From Maricaulis sp048268525 (GTDB lineage: Bacteria; Pseudomonadota; Alphaproteobacteria; Caulobacterales; Maricaulaceae), in the NCBI RefSeq assembly GCF_048268525.1, contig NZ_JBLWVH010000010.1:1-64000 (forward strand): a DNA stretch of 64,000 bases. Direction: 5' to 3'. How positions within the stretch are numbered: the first letter of the stretch is position 1; each line of letters starts with the position of its first letter. This document shows positions 44,563 through 51,396 of the stretch, piece after piece. The notes under the pieces are model-generated. The model saw only the letters and a list, made by a program, of their open reading frames with translations, ran no database searches and was not told the origin of the DNA. A program made the translations under genes and the position numbers.

Positions 44563-45691
44563 ATGCGCGCAGACATCCAGACCCTGTCCGACGAAATCCA
44601 GCAGGCAGTTGGCCTGCTGAGGAGGCGTCTTTGACTGGGATACCGCCCAAAAACGCCTCGACGAGCTGAACGCCAAGTCGGAGGCTCCGGACTTCTGGAA
44701 CGAGCCGCAGCAGGCCCAGGCCCTGATGCGTGAGCGCAACCGGCTGGAGGCGGCGATAAACACGGTCGTTGAGGCCGAGCAGGACCTCTCCGACAGTATC
44801 GAAATCATCGAACTGGCCGAGATGGAAGACGATTCCGACATGGTCGAGGAGGCCGTTGCCGGTCTGTCACGTCTCGCCGAACGCATGCGCCGGGCCCAGC
44901 TGGAGACGCTGCTCTCCGGAGAAGCGGACGGCAATGACGCTTTTGTCGAAATCCATTCGGGCGCCGGCGGTACCGAGAGCCAGGATTGGGCGGCCATGCT
45001 GGCGCGCATGTATACGCGCTGGGCCAATGCCCACGGCCACAAGGTCGAAGTGATGGAAGAGCAGGCCGGGGAAGAAGCCGGGCTCAAATCGACCACCATC
45101 CTGGTCAAGGGCGAAAACGCCTATGGCTGGCTGAAAACCGAGGCCGGCGTGCACCGGTTGGTACGAATATCACCGTTTGATTCCAGCGCCCGTCGTCACA
45201 CCAGTTTCTCCTCGGTCGGCGTCTATCCGCAGATCGATGACGCGATTGATGTCGATATCGATGTCTCGAAGGTTCGCACTGACACCTATCGGGCCTCGGG
45301 GGCTGGCGGCCAGCACATCAACAAGACTGATTCCGCTGTCCGGTTGACCTATGACATGCCCGGAGAGGAAAAGCCGGTCGTCGTCCAGTGCCAGAATGAC
45401 CGTTCGCAGCACAAGAACCGCTCTCGCGCGTGGGAGATGCTGCGAGCCCGGGTTTACGAGATCGAGCTGCAGCGCCGTGAGGCCGCGGCCCAGGCCGAAG
45501 CGGACAGCAAAAGCGAGATCGGGTGGGGCCACCAGATCCGTTCCTACGTCCTTCAGCCCTATCAGATGGTCAAGGACTTGAGGACCAACGTCGAAACCTC
45601 CAATACCGGCGGTGTTCTGGACGGTGATCTGGATGATTTCATGGCCGCTGCCCTGGCGGCGCGGGTTGGTGGCGAAGAGGACAAGGACTAG
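44563..45691 (+). CDS. prfB: Peptide chain release factor 2, with programmed +1 frameshift
   Basis: The gene begins at ATG 44563, reads 23 codons to CTT and meets TGA at 44632-44634. Skipping T44632 restores the frame from GAC 44633 to the stop at 45689-45691, giving 375 residues. RF2 recognises UGA and UAA. After the shift the protein has the usual coiled N-domain, the anticodon-like SPF in VRISPFDSSARRH, and the catalytic GGQ in GAGGQHINKTDSAVRL. Reading only the second frame would give a start near 44726 and lose the N-terminus. Convergent with the winged-helix gene, overlapping by four bases. Confidence 0.97.
44620..44634 (+). promoter_or_regulatory. RF2 autoregulatory frameshift signal
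   Basis: AGGAGG (44620-44625), CGT, then CTT-TGA (44629-44634): an internal Shine-Dalgarno three bases before the slippery CTT and an in-frame UGA followed by C. When RF2 is scarce the ribosome slips +1. Spacing is identical to E. coli prfB. Confidence 0.97.
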
Positions 45692-46008
45692 TCCTCATCG
45701 CTATCTGCGCGGCCTGCAGCCAGCAGGTCTGACATCGCATTTACGTATCGGGCAAATGCGGCGCGACCGGCTTTCGAGATGCGCACGCGGGTCAGCGGTT
45801 TTCGGCCAAGGAAGCTTTTCTCGATCGTCACGTATCCGGCGTCCTCGAGCTTGCGCAGGTGGACTGACAAATTTCCCTGTGTTGCCTCGAGCGCTGCCTT
45901 GAGCTCGTTGAAATCGGCGGCTTCAGCTTGGACGAGAAAAGTCATCACGCCCAATCGGAGGCGTCCGTGGATGACTTCGTCAATCTGGCCGATCGGGGGC
46001 GTGCTCAT
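45688..46008 (-). CDS. Winged-helix transcriptional regulator
   Basis: 106 residues. It is a single MarR/ArsR-like winged helix of the HTH_34 type: IDEVIHGRLRLGVMTFL, then DFNELKAALEATQGNLSVHLRKLEDAGYVTIEKSFLGRKPLTRVRISKAG (quoted as one region; recognition helix around QGNLSVHLRKL) with the wing at FLGRKPLTR. No ligand domain. It follows the membrane protein gene at 46018 by 9 bp, so the pair is cotranscribed. The 14-bp inverted repeat at 47950-47984 is a possible target. Confidence 0.88.
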   Translation of the reverse strand: MSTPPIGQIDEVIHGRLRLGVMTFLVQAEAADFNELKAALEATQGNLSVHLRKLEDAGYVTIEKSFLGRKPLTRVRISKAGRAAFARYVNAMSDLLAAGRADSDED

Positions 46009-46017
46009 CGGCTGGGC

Positions 46018-46635
46018 TCAGTTTGCCGCACGCGCAAGGCGCAGGAGCACGAAGCCTGGCAATGCCATCAGCAGCAACAAGGCCAGGGCGACGACCAGAT
46101 TGAACAGGGGCTGACCCATAGTGAGGCCCAGCGCCGCCGCGGCGGTAAACCAGCCCAATGCGACCAACCCGTACCACAGGCGTTTTTGCAGTCTCGCCGC
46201 GACAAACCAGGCCCCGCCCTGGATCGCGAATACGACCGGGACGTAGTAGAGCCAGAGCGAGAAGTCGTCCAAGCGGATAGCGTTGAAGCCGAACACAAAC
46301 ACCATGGCGAGGTTCATCAGTCCGGTCGCCTGGAAGGCCGCCTCATAGGCTTTTCGCGTTGTTGTCCCGGTGGGTTGATGCCTGTCATTCCACAAAACGA
46401 TGATCAGAATGACCAGAAAGCCGCCCGTCCCCCCGATCGCCGCTGCAAGGTGCATCCAGCCGGGAACCGGAAAGAGGCCGCTGGCTCCCGCCCAATGAAC
46501 AAGGGTCTGAGCGCCATACAAAAGCCCTGCGGCCATCAGCAGCTGACCGAAACCGGGTGACGGCCTCGGATCGCCTTCGGCGAGCGTTCGCAGGAAAGCC
46601 AGGTCGGCGCGGGCACTATCCAGATCATCAGACAT
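46018..46635 (-). CDS. Membrane protein paired with the winged-helix regulator
   Basis: 205 residues with about six hydrophobic helices (GFGQLLMAAGLLYGAQTLVHW, WMHLAAAIGGTGGFLVILIIVLW, LMNLAMVFVFGFNAI, LWLYYVPVVFAIQGGAWFV, YGLVALGWFTAAAALGL, NLVVALALLLLMALPGFVLL; each shown in part). I do not recognise a named family. Its position directly before a small winged-helix gene suggests a membrane component that senses or antagonises the regulator. This is inference from the gene pair only. Confidence 0.75.
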   Translation of the reverse strand: MSDDLDSARADLAFLRTLAEGDPRPSPGFGQLLMAAGLLYGAQTLVHWAGASGLFPVPGWMHLAAAIGGTGGFLVILIIVLWNDRHQPTGTTTRKAYEAAFQATGLMNLAMVFVFGFNAIRLDDFSLWLYYVPVVFAIQGGAWFVAARLQKRLWYGLVALGWFTAAAALGLTMGQPLFNLVVALALLLLMALPGFVLLRLARAAN

Positions 46636-46656
46636 TGCTGTTCCCTCGGGTTCGGG

Positions 46657-46684
46657 CTGGCACGCCAGACAAGTGGCGTGCCAG
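46657..46684. terminator. Perfect 11-bp hairpin between the acyltransferase and membrane-protein genes
   Basis: CTGGCACGCCA / TGGCGTGCCAG around GACAAG. It lies 14 bp after the acyltransferase stop and 21 bp before the next start on the same strand, with no T-run. It may be an attenuator, mRNA-stability hairpin or operator. Confidence 0.55.
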
Positions 46685-46698
46685 CAGTGTGGCGTGAT

Positions 46699-47916
46699 TC
46701 AGGTCGTCGCGTCTGCGGGTAGGGCTGTTGCGGTCTTGCGGGACGGTCCGTGGCGTCGCCCGTTCAACCAGCCACCGACCCAGCTATTGCGCACCAGGAG
46801 CTGATAGCTTGCCAGCAAGACCGTGAATGTCACCGCCAGGATCAACGCGAATTTGACCAAGGCCGGCAATTCAAGGTCGGAGACCGCGACCTGGAGTGCC
46901 ATGACCAGCGGCAGGTGAAGCAGATAGACCCAGTAGGACGCATCGGCGAGGTAACGCCAGACGCGGTTCTCCCTGGCGAAAACATGCAGGGCCGCGCCGG
47001 TCAGGCCAAAGCCCCAGGTCCAGACTGCCATGGCATAGGCGATTGCGACGGGGGCACGGTCCATCCCGGCCACGACGGGCATGAAATTCGGCGTCATCCC
47101 GACTTCCATGACCAACCAGCTGGTCAGCCCGATGGCGGCCAGAAGGTTGAGATGCCACATGTTTTTCCAGGCTTTCAGGACCAGGTCGCTGCGCCGATGG
47201 ATGGCCCATCCGGCGGCGAACGCAGTGCCATAGGCGATCAATGCGCCGGTGTTGGGCAGGAAGCCGGTGTCAGGCGTCGGGATGCCAAACCAGCTCATCC
47301 ACATGGGTGTCATGATGAACCACGCCGCCAGCGGAGCCGCCAGAACAAGAAGACCAAGCGGCGAACGCGCCAGAAGTCCGGTGAGGCGGTCGATCATGCG
47401 TCCGACATGATCCTGGCGGTCCACCAGTCCCATGACAGCGGAAATCGGTGTCGCGACGGCATAGAAGATCAACAACAGATACAGGAACCACAAATGGGTC
47501 AGCGGGAAGGTCGCCAGGGTGAGAGGCGGCGACTCGCCCTCTGGCATTTCTCCGCCATTGGCCTTGACCGCGCCCCAGATCAGCGCAGCCACAATGGCCG
47601 CGAAAACCGGGAGCCAGAAGGTCACCAGCGGGAGTGCGATACGTCGGCCCCGATCAGCGATGAATCCCGGCAGGCCGCGGCGTTGCAGGACAAGGCGCCC
47701 GAAATAGCCGGCAATCAGGAAGAACAGGGCCATCCGGAATATATGGGGGACATAGAAGGCAAGGCTGAAGGGCGCCGCGGCCTGGCTGTCCTGGATAATC
47801 CAGATGGGGATGCCCGGGATGAAGGACATCGAGGCGTGCAGGATAACGCCAAGGAAGAGCGCGATCGCTCTGACAGCATCAAGCGCGTGGATGCGGGGCG
47901 GTGAAAGGTTGGCCAT
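46699..47916 (-). CDS. Acyltransferase family 3 membrane protein (OpgC/MdoC-like)
   Basis: 405 residues with about ten hydrophobic helices. The family start is clear (IHALDAVRAIALFLGVILHASMSF, shown as the key stretch with the catalytic-type His), with LWFLYLLLIFYAVATPIS, and VYLLHLPLVMALQVAV near the end containing the second conserved His. Acyltransferase-3 proteins transfer acetyl or succinyl groups to periplasmic glucans, O-antigens or other glycans; the acceptor here is unknown. A strong inverted repeat lies 34 bp before the start codon, suggesting tight regulation. Confidence 0.88.
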   Translation of the reverse strand: MANLSPPRIHALDAVRAIALFLGVILHASMSFIPGIPIWIIQDSQAAAPFSLAFYVPHIFRMALFFLIAGYFGRLVLQRRGLPGFIADRGRRIALPLVTFWLPVFAAIVAALIWGAVKANGGEMPEGESPPLTLATFPLTHLWFLYLLLIFYAVATPISAVMGLVDRQDHVGRMIDRLTGLLARSPLGLLVLAAPLAAWFIMTPMWMSWFGIPTPDTGFLPNTGALIAYGTAFAAGWAIHRRSDLVLKAWKNMWHLNLLAAIGLTSWLVMEVGMTPNFMPVVAGMDRAPVAIAYAMAVWTWGFGLTGAALHVFARENRVWRYLADASYWVYLLHLPLVMALQVAVSDLELPALVKFALILAVTFTVLLASYQLLVRNSWVGGWLNGRRHGPSRKTATALPADATT

Positions 47917-47949
47917 GGAAAGCTCCGAATTGTGATTGGGAGCGGTATA

Positions 47950-47984
47950 TCAAAAACAAGTTTAAAATACAAACTTGTTTTTGA
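47950..47984. promoter_or_regulatory. Perfect 14-bp inverted repeat upstream of the acyltransferase gene
   Basis: Arms TCAAAAACAAGTTT (47950-47963) and AAACTTGTTTTTGA (47971-47984) are separated by AAAATAC. The site is AT-rich in a GC-rich genome and lies 34-68 bp before the start, where a promoter is expected. It looks like an operator for a dimeric winged-helix or TetR-type repressor. Confidence 0.75.
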
Positions 47985-48074
47985 ACTCCCTCGGAACAGG
48001 GTGAAACAGGCCAGCCAGGATGACCGGGCAGGATCTGGTCCCGAAAAAAAAGGTGGGTGCGGCGTGGTAAGCGG

Positions 48075-48109
48075 CCAAAGAAAAAGCCGGCACCCATCGG
48101 GAACCGGCT
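48075..48109 (-). terminator. Rho-independent terminator after the bactofilin gene
   Basis: On the minus strand AAGCCGG / CCGGCTT with an inner CCC-GAT-GGG pairing is followed by TTTTTCTTT; it lies 25 bp after the stop. Confidence 0.88.
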
Positions 48110-48133
48110 TCTTTCACTTACATGTCGCGGAGC

Positions 48134-48688
48134 CTAGAAGCCCGACTTGGACGCCACTGGCGGCTCGAGCGATCCCAGCGGATCCTGATCCTTGGACGGC
48201 GCGGGCGGCTTGCTGTCGGCCTTGGCAGAGGGTTCTGACTTGACGCCATTGTCCTTGGCGGCCGGCTTCGTCGTGCTGGAACTGTCTTTCAGCGGGTCCG
48301 ATGAATGGCGGCAATGGCCATCGAAGAATGCGCCGCTCTCGACGGAGAGAGCCGCATGGACAATATCGCCCTCGATGCGAGCGGTCGATGCGAGCTGCAC
48401 CTGGCGGGCGCGAACACTGCCGGTCACCCGGCCGCGGATCACGACGGTTTCAGCTTGAACTTCGCCTGAAACGGTCGCGTCTTCACCAATGATCAGCGAG
48501 CCCGCACGCACATCACCATCGACCGTGCCATCCAGCTGGATTTCGCCGTCGGAAACGATGGTGCCGGTCAGAACCAGATCACCGGAGAGAATGGAGGGGG
48601 CTTTCGATTTCATGGCAGTCCTTTTCGGGGAGGCGCTGAACGCACCGGTCTCGGGAGACGAAGAGTCTTTGTTACCCTTGTTGAACAT
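48134..48688 (-). CDS. bacA: Bactofilin
   Basis: 184 residues. Bactofilins polymerise without nucleotide into membrane-associated filaments that localise cell-wall enzymes and shape stalks. The N-terminal ~30 residues are polar, the central DUF583 beta-helix runs about 32-130 (SILSGDLVLTGTIVSDGEIQ, SGEVQAETVVIRGRVTGSVR), and the C-terminal ~55 residues are Pro/Ser/Lys-rich and disordered. Its start lies 17 bp inside the M23 peptidase gene, so the two are translationally coupled. The same pair forms the BacA-LmdC system in Hyphomonas neptunium. Symbol by analogy. Confidence 0.93.
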   Translation of the reverse strand: MFNKGNKDSSSPETGAFSASPKRTAMKSKAPSILSGDLVLTGTIVSDGEIQLDGTVDGDVRAGSLIIGEDATVSGEVQAETVVIRGRVTGSVRARQVQLASTARIEGDIVHAALSVESGAFFDGHCRHSSDPLKDSSSTTKPAAKDNGVKSEPSAKADSKPPAPSKDQDPLGSLEPPVASKSGF

Positions 48689-49913
48689 ATTGGCCAGCTC
48701 TCAATAAACGCTCGGGATCGATTGCCGATCCGTTATACCAGACTTCATAGTGCAAGTGTGTGGCGGTACTGCGTCCTGTCGACCCCATGCCCCCGATACG
48801 CTGGCCGCGTTCGACAGTATCACCACGTCGCACGTCGATTTCATGGAGATGTGCATAGCGGGTCACAAACCCATAGCCATGGTCGACCTCCACAGTCCGA
48901 CCATAACCGCCCCGCCAGCCGGCGTAAATGACACGGCCCGGTCCGGTTGCCTCGATCGGTGCTCGCCGATAGGCAGCGAAATCCATCCCGCGATGGGAGG
49001 TCGGTCGGCCGTTGAACGGATCGATCCGAACGCCGAAATCACTGGTGTGCCGATAGGTGTCGCCAACAGGCTCACCGAGAGGCCCGGCTTCGACAAAATC
49101 TTCCAGCTCTTCGACTTCCAACAGGCGCGACGCGATCCGCGCAATGCGGCTTGAAAACGCCTGGTCCAGATTGACGGATGAGGACGCGAAGGCGCCGGAT
49201 TCGGAAATCGGGATGAACGGGCCGCCGGTCTCGGTCGTGTCGCGATTGTCGGCGATGACGGTTTCAAGGTCGAGACCGGTCAGGCGCAAGACGGCGCGCA
49301 GGTTCTGCAAGCGGGCTTCGGTGGCATCTTCAGCCTGGGCGAGAACACTGTCCTGTTCGCCCATCAGATAGGTGATCTGGTCTTCGGCTTCGCCTGACGC
49401 TGTTGCGGCGATCGCGATCAGCGGATCACGGGATTCCCGCGGCGTGGGGTCAGCCGGCGTCGCCGCCATCAGGATGCGCCCGTCAGCGAGTGCGGGAGAG
49501 GGCTCCATCTCCTGACCCGTCAGCTGCTCCGCGAATTCGACCAGCTGACGCAAGGTCTCGTGGCGCATCTGGAATTCGTAGGCCGTGCGATCAAACTCTT
49601 CCATCCGCGATTCCATCAGCGAAATGGCAGTCGCTTCCGTGGCCCGCGCTTCAGCGACCAGGCGATGGGATTCGACCCGTTCGAGCTCTATCTCGTGTTC
49701 CTTGGCGGCCATGGCCTGGCCATGGAAGGCCACCGAAACGGTCGAGTAACACAACCAGCCAGCCAGCACGGTCGCACCGAGCAGGGCCGAAATCTGTACC
49801 GTAGTGGAAATCGCAAAATAGCGGACCTGACCATCGGAACGATGGTAGATCTGCCGGTCTGGAAACCAGCGTTGAGCCGTTCCCCAAACAGCTTCTTTCA
49901 CTCGTGTGAACAT
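48672..49913 (-). CDS. M23 family peptidase, bitopic membrane protein (LmdC-like)
   Basis: 413 residues from ATG 49913. A cytoplasmic N-terminus (about 1-40) precedes one membrane helix (about 40-63), then a periplasmic coiled-coil region (about 70-270, Glu/Arg-rich) and a C-terminal M23 (LytM) domain: SHRGMDFAA carries the HxxxD zinc motif and THLHYEVWYNG the HxH motif, so it should be catalytically active as a D,D-endopeptidase on peptidoglycan. The short cytoplasmic tail is the part expected to bind bactofilin filaments. It overlaps the bactofilin gene by 17 bp. Confidence 0.92.
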   Translation of the reverse strand: MFTRVKEAVWGTAQRWFPDRQIYHRSDGQVRYFAISTTVQISALLGATVLAGWLCYSTVSVAFHGQAMAAKEHEIELERVESHRLVAEARATEATAISLMESRMEEFDRTAYEFQMRHETLRQLVEFAEQLTGQEMEPSPALADGRILMAATPADPTPRESRDPLIAIAATASGEAEDQITYLMGEQDSVLAQAEDATEARLQNLRAVLRLTGLDLETVIADNRDTTETGGPFIPISESGAFASSSVNLDQAFSSRIARIASRLLEVEELEDFVEAGPLGEPVGDTYRHTSDFGVRIDPFNGRPTSHRGMDFAAYRRAPIEATGPGRVIYAGWRGGYGRTVEVDHGYGFVTRYAHLHEIDVRRGDTVERGQRIGGMGSTGRSTATHLHYEVWYNGSAIDPERLLRAGQYVQQG

Positions 49914-50014
49914 GCAGTACGCCGCTTTGTTCCGTTTGCCCCGGGCCCCAAGGCGTGCATGTGACACAAAATCAGCCCGAATATCAACAAGTCCGTTGCA
50001 AGAGATGCGCCGGA

Positions 50015-50830
50015 CTAGGTGAGGGATTGGTAAAATTCCGGGAAAAGCTCGGCTGACGCACGCGCCTCGTCATTGAATGGCGGTTTCAAAGCGCCACCAT
50101 AATGCTTGTGTACAAGGGATTTGAACCAATTCGCCGGATCTTTCCCCGCGCGAGCGGCCAGATGTCTGAACCAACGAACGCCTGCTGCGACATGTGCGAT
50201 TTCTTCAGTGTAGATGACACGCAGGCAGTCGGCGCTATCGGTATCACCGACCGAGACAAGCCGGTCGATCATTCCGGGTGTCACGTCGAGGCCGCGGGCC
50301 TCGAGGACCATGGGCGCAATGGCGATGCGCGCGGCGAGTGATTCCCGGGTCGCGGTAGCGGCATCCCAGAGGCCGTCATGTGCCGGCATGTCGCCATAGG
50401 CGCCGCCCAACTTCGCCAATCGATCGGAAATGAGCCTGAAGTGTCGGGCTTCGTCATCGCCGACAGAAATCCAGTCGCTGACAAAGTCATGACGGCGTTC
50501 ATCGGCAATTGCCTTGTCGGCGGCAAAACGGGCCACAAGGTCAAAAGCGAGGTCGACCGCGTTCAACTCGATATGGGCAACCGCATGCAGCAGGGCAATC
50601 CGGCCAGCGGGTCCGTTCAGGCGCCGCCTCGGAACATCGCCCGGCGCTACCAATTCAGGCCGGGTCGGTCGGGCCGGCCGATCCGCGACTGGCTTGGCGG
50701 TCTCCGGGATTGTGCATGCCCCGCCGCGCCAGAGCGCGGCGACCGCGTGGGCCTGTTTGGCCTTTTCATGCGGGTCGGCGGTTTCGAGCACCGCCCGGGC
50801 GAGCGCCGTTATGTCTGTGGTGTCAGCCAA
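50015..50830 (-). CDS. DUF455 ferritin-like protein
   Basis: 271 residues if started at TTG 50830, the position matching typical DUF455 N-termini (ALARAVLETADPHEKAKQA); ATG 50863 inside bcp is the alternative. The family has a ferritin-like four-helix core; here metal-ligand-like residues lie in LLHAVAHIELNAVDLAFD, VGDDEARHFRLISDRL, and IYTEEIAHVAAGVRWF (E..H pairs). Function unknown, possibly a di-iron oxidase. The TTG overlaps the bcp stop region, so the two are coupled. A 101-bp gap separates it from the M23 gene. Confidence 0.87.
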   Translation of the reverse strand: MADTTDITALARAVLETADPHEKAKQAHAVAALWRGGACTIPETAKPVADRPARPTRPELVAPGDVPRRRLNGPAGRIALLHAVAHIELNAVDLAFDLVARFAADKAIADERRHDFVSDWISVGDDEARHFRLISDRLAKLGGAYGDMPAHDGLWDAATATRESLAARIAIAPMVLEARGLDVTPGMIDRLVSVGDTDSADCLRVIYTEEIAHVAAGVRWFRHLAARAGKDPANWFKSLVHKHYGGALKPPFNDEARASAELFPEFYQSLT

Positions 50831-51293
50831 GTGCGCGGACCGCTTCGAGTACTTCTTCGACATGCCCCTTGACCTTGACCTTGTGCCAGATGCGCACGAG
50901 GCGCCCCTCGCGATCAATCAGGAAGGTCGAGCGATCAATGCCCATGTACTCGCGTCCATACAGCTTCTTGAGGACCCAGGAGCCATAAGCCTCGATCACT
51001 TCGGCTTCGGGATCCGAAACCAAACTCACCTCAAGCCCATGTTTGGCCTTGAAATTGTCGTGTCTTTTGACGCTATCCTTCGACAGGCCGATGATGACAG
51101 CGCCAGCGTCGCGGAAAGCTGCGCTGGCGGCAGTGAAATCGAGCGCCTGCGTGGTACAGCCGGGAGTGTCGTCCTTCGGATAGAGATACAGGACGACGAT
51201 CTGGCCACGCAGGTCCGCGAGGTCGATCGTGCCGCCGCCGTCGGCGGGCAATTTGAATGTCGGAGCAAGGTCGCCGGTTTTGAGTTCACTCAT
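50823..51293 (-). CDS. bcp: Peroxiredoxin, Bcp/PrxQ family (single cysteine)
   Basis: 156 residues from ATG 51293, preceded by GGGGAAA. The thioredoxin-fold peroxidase has its peroxidatic Cys46 in YPKDDTPGCTTQALDF. The resolving Cys of E. coli Bcp, five residues later, is Leu51 here, and I see no other cysteine, so it must work as a 1-Cys enzyme reduced by an external thiol. Other conserved parts are IIGLSKDSVKRHDNF and GREYMGIDRSTFLID. It reduces hydroperoxides. It is divergent from the AsmA-like gene and upstream of DUF455. Confidence 0.93.
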   Translation of the reverse strand: MSELKTGDLAPTFKLPADGGGTIDLADLRGQIVVLYLYPKDDTPGCTTQALDFTAASAAFRDAGAVIIGLSKDSVKRHDNFKAKHGLEVSLVSDPEAEVIEAYGSWVLKKLYGREYMGIDRSTFLIDREGRLVRIWHKVKVKGHVEEVLEAVRALG

Positions 51294-51396
51294 GTCATTT
51301 CCCCGTCTGGTTTCGCCTGCAAGGCCGTCAATGGCGAGTAATGTGCGGTTCCAGGTCGCTGCGTCCAGTGCGCCGACTGCGGGAAGGCAGGTCTGA

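Noticed and set aside
44563..44634. prfB as a frameshifted pseudogene
   Set aside because: The stop lies exactly in the conserved CTT-TGA programmed frameshift site with its upstream AGGAGG.
43178..44650. 490-codon open frame antisense to mrcA
   Set aside because: Shadow of PBP1a; lacks domain features and runs through the mrcA-prfB junction.
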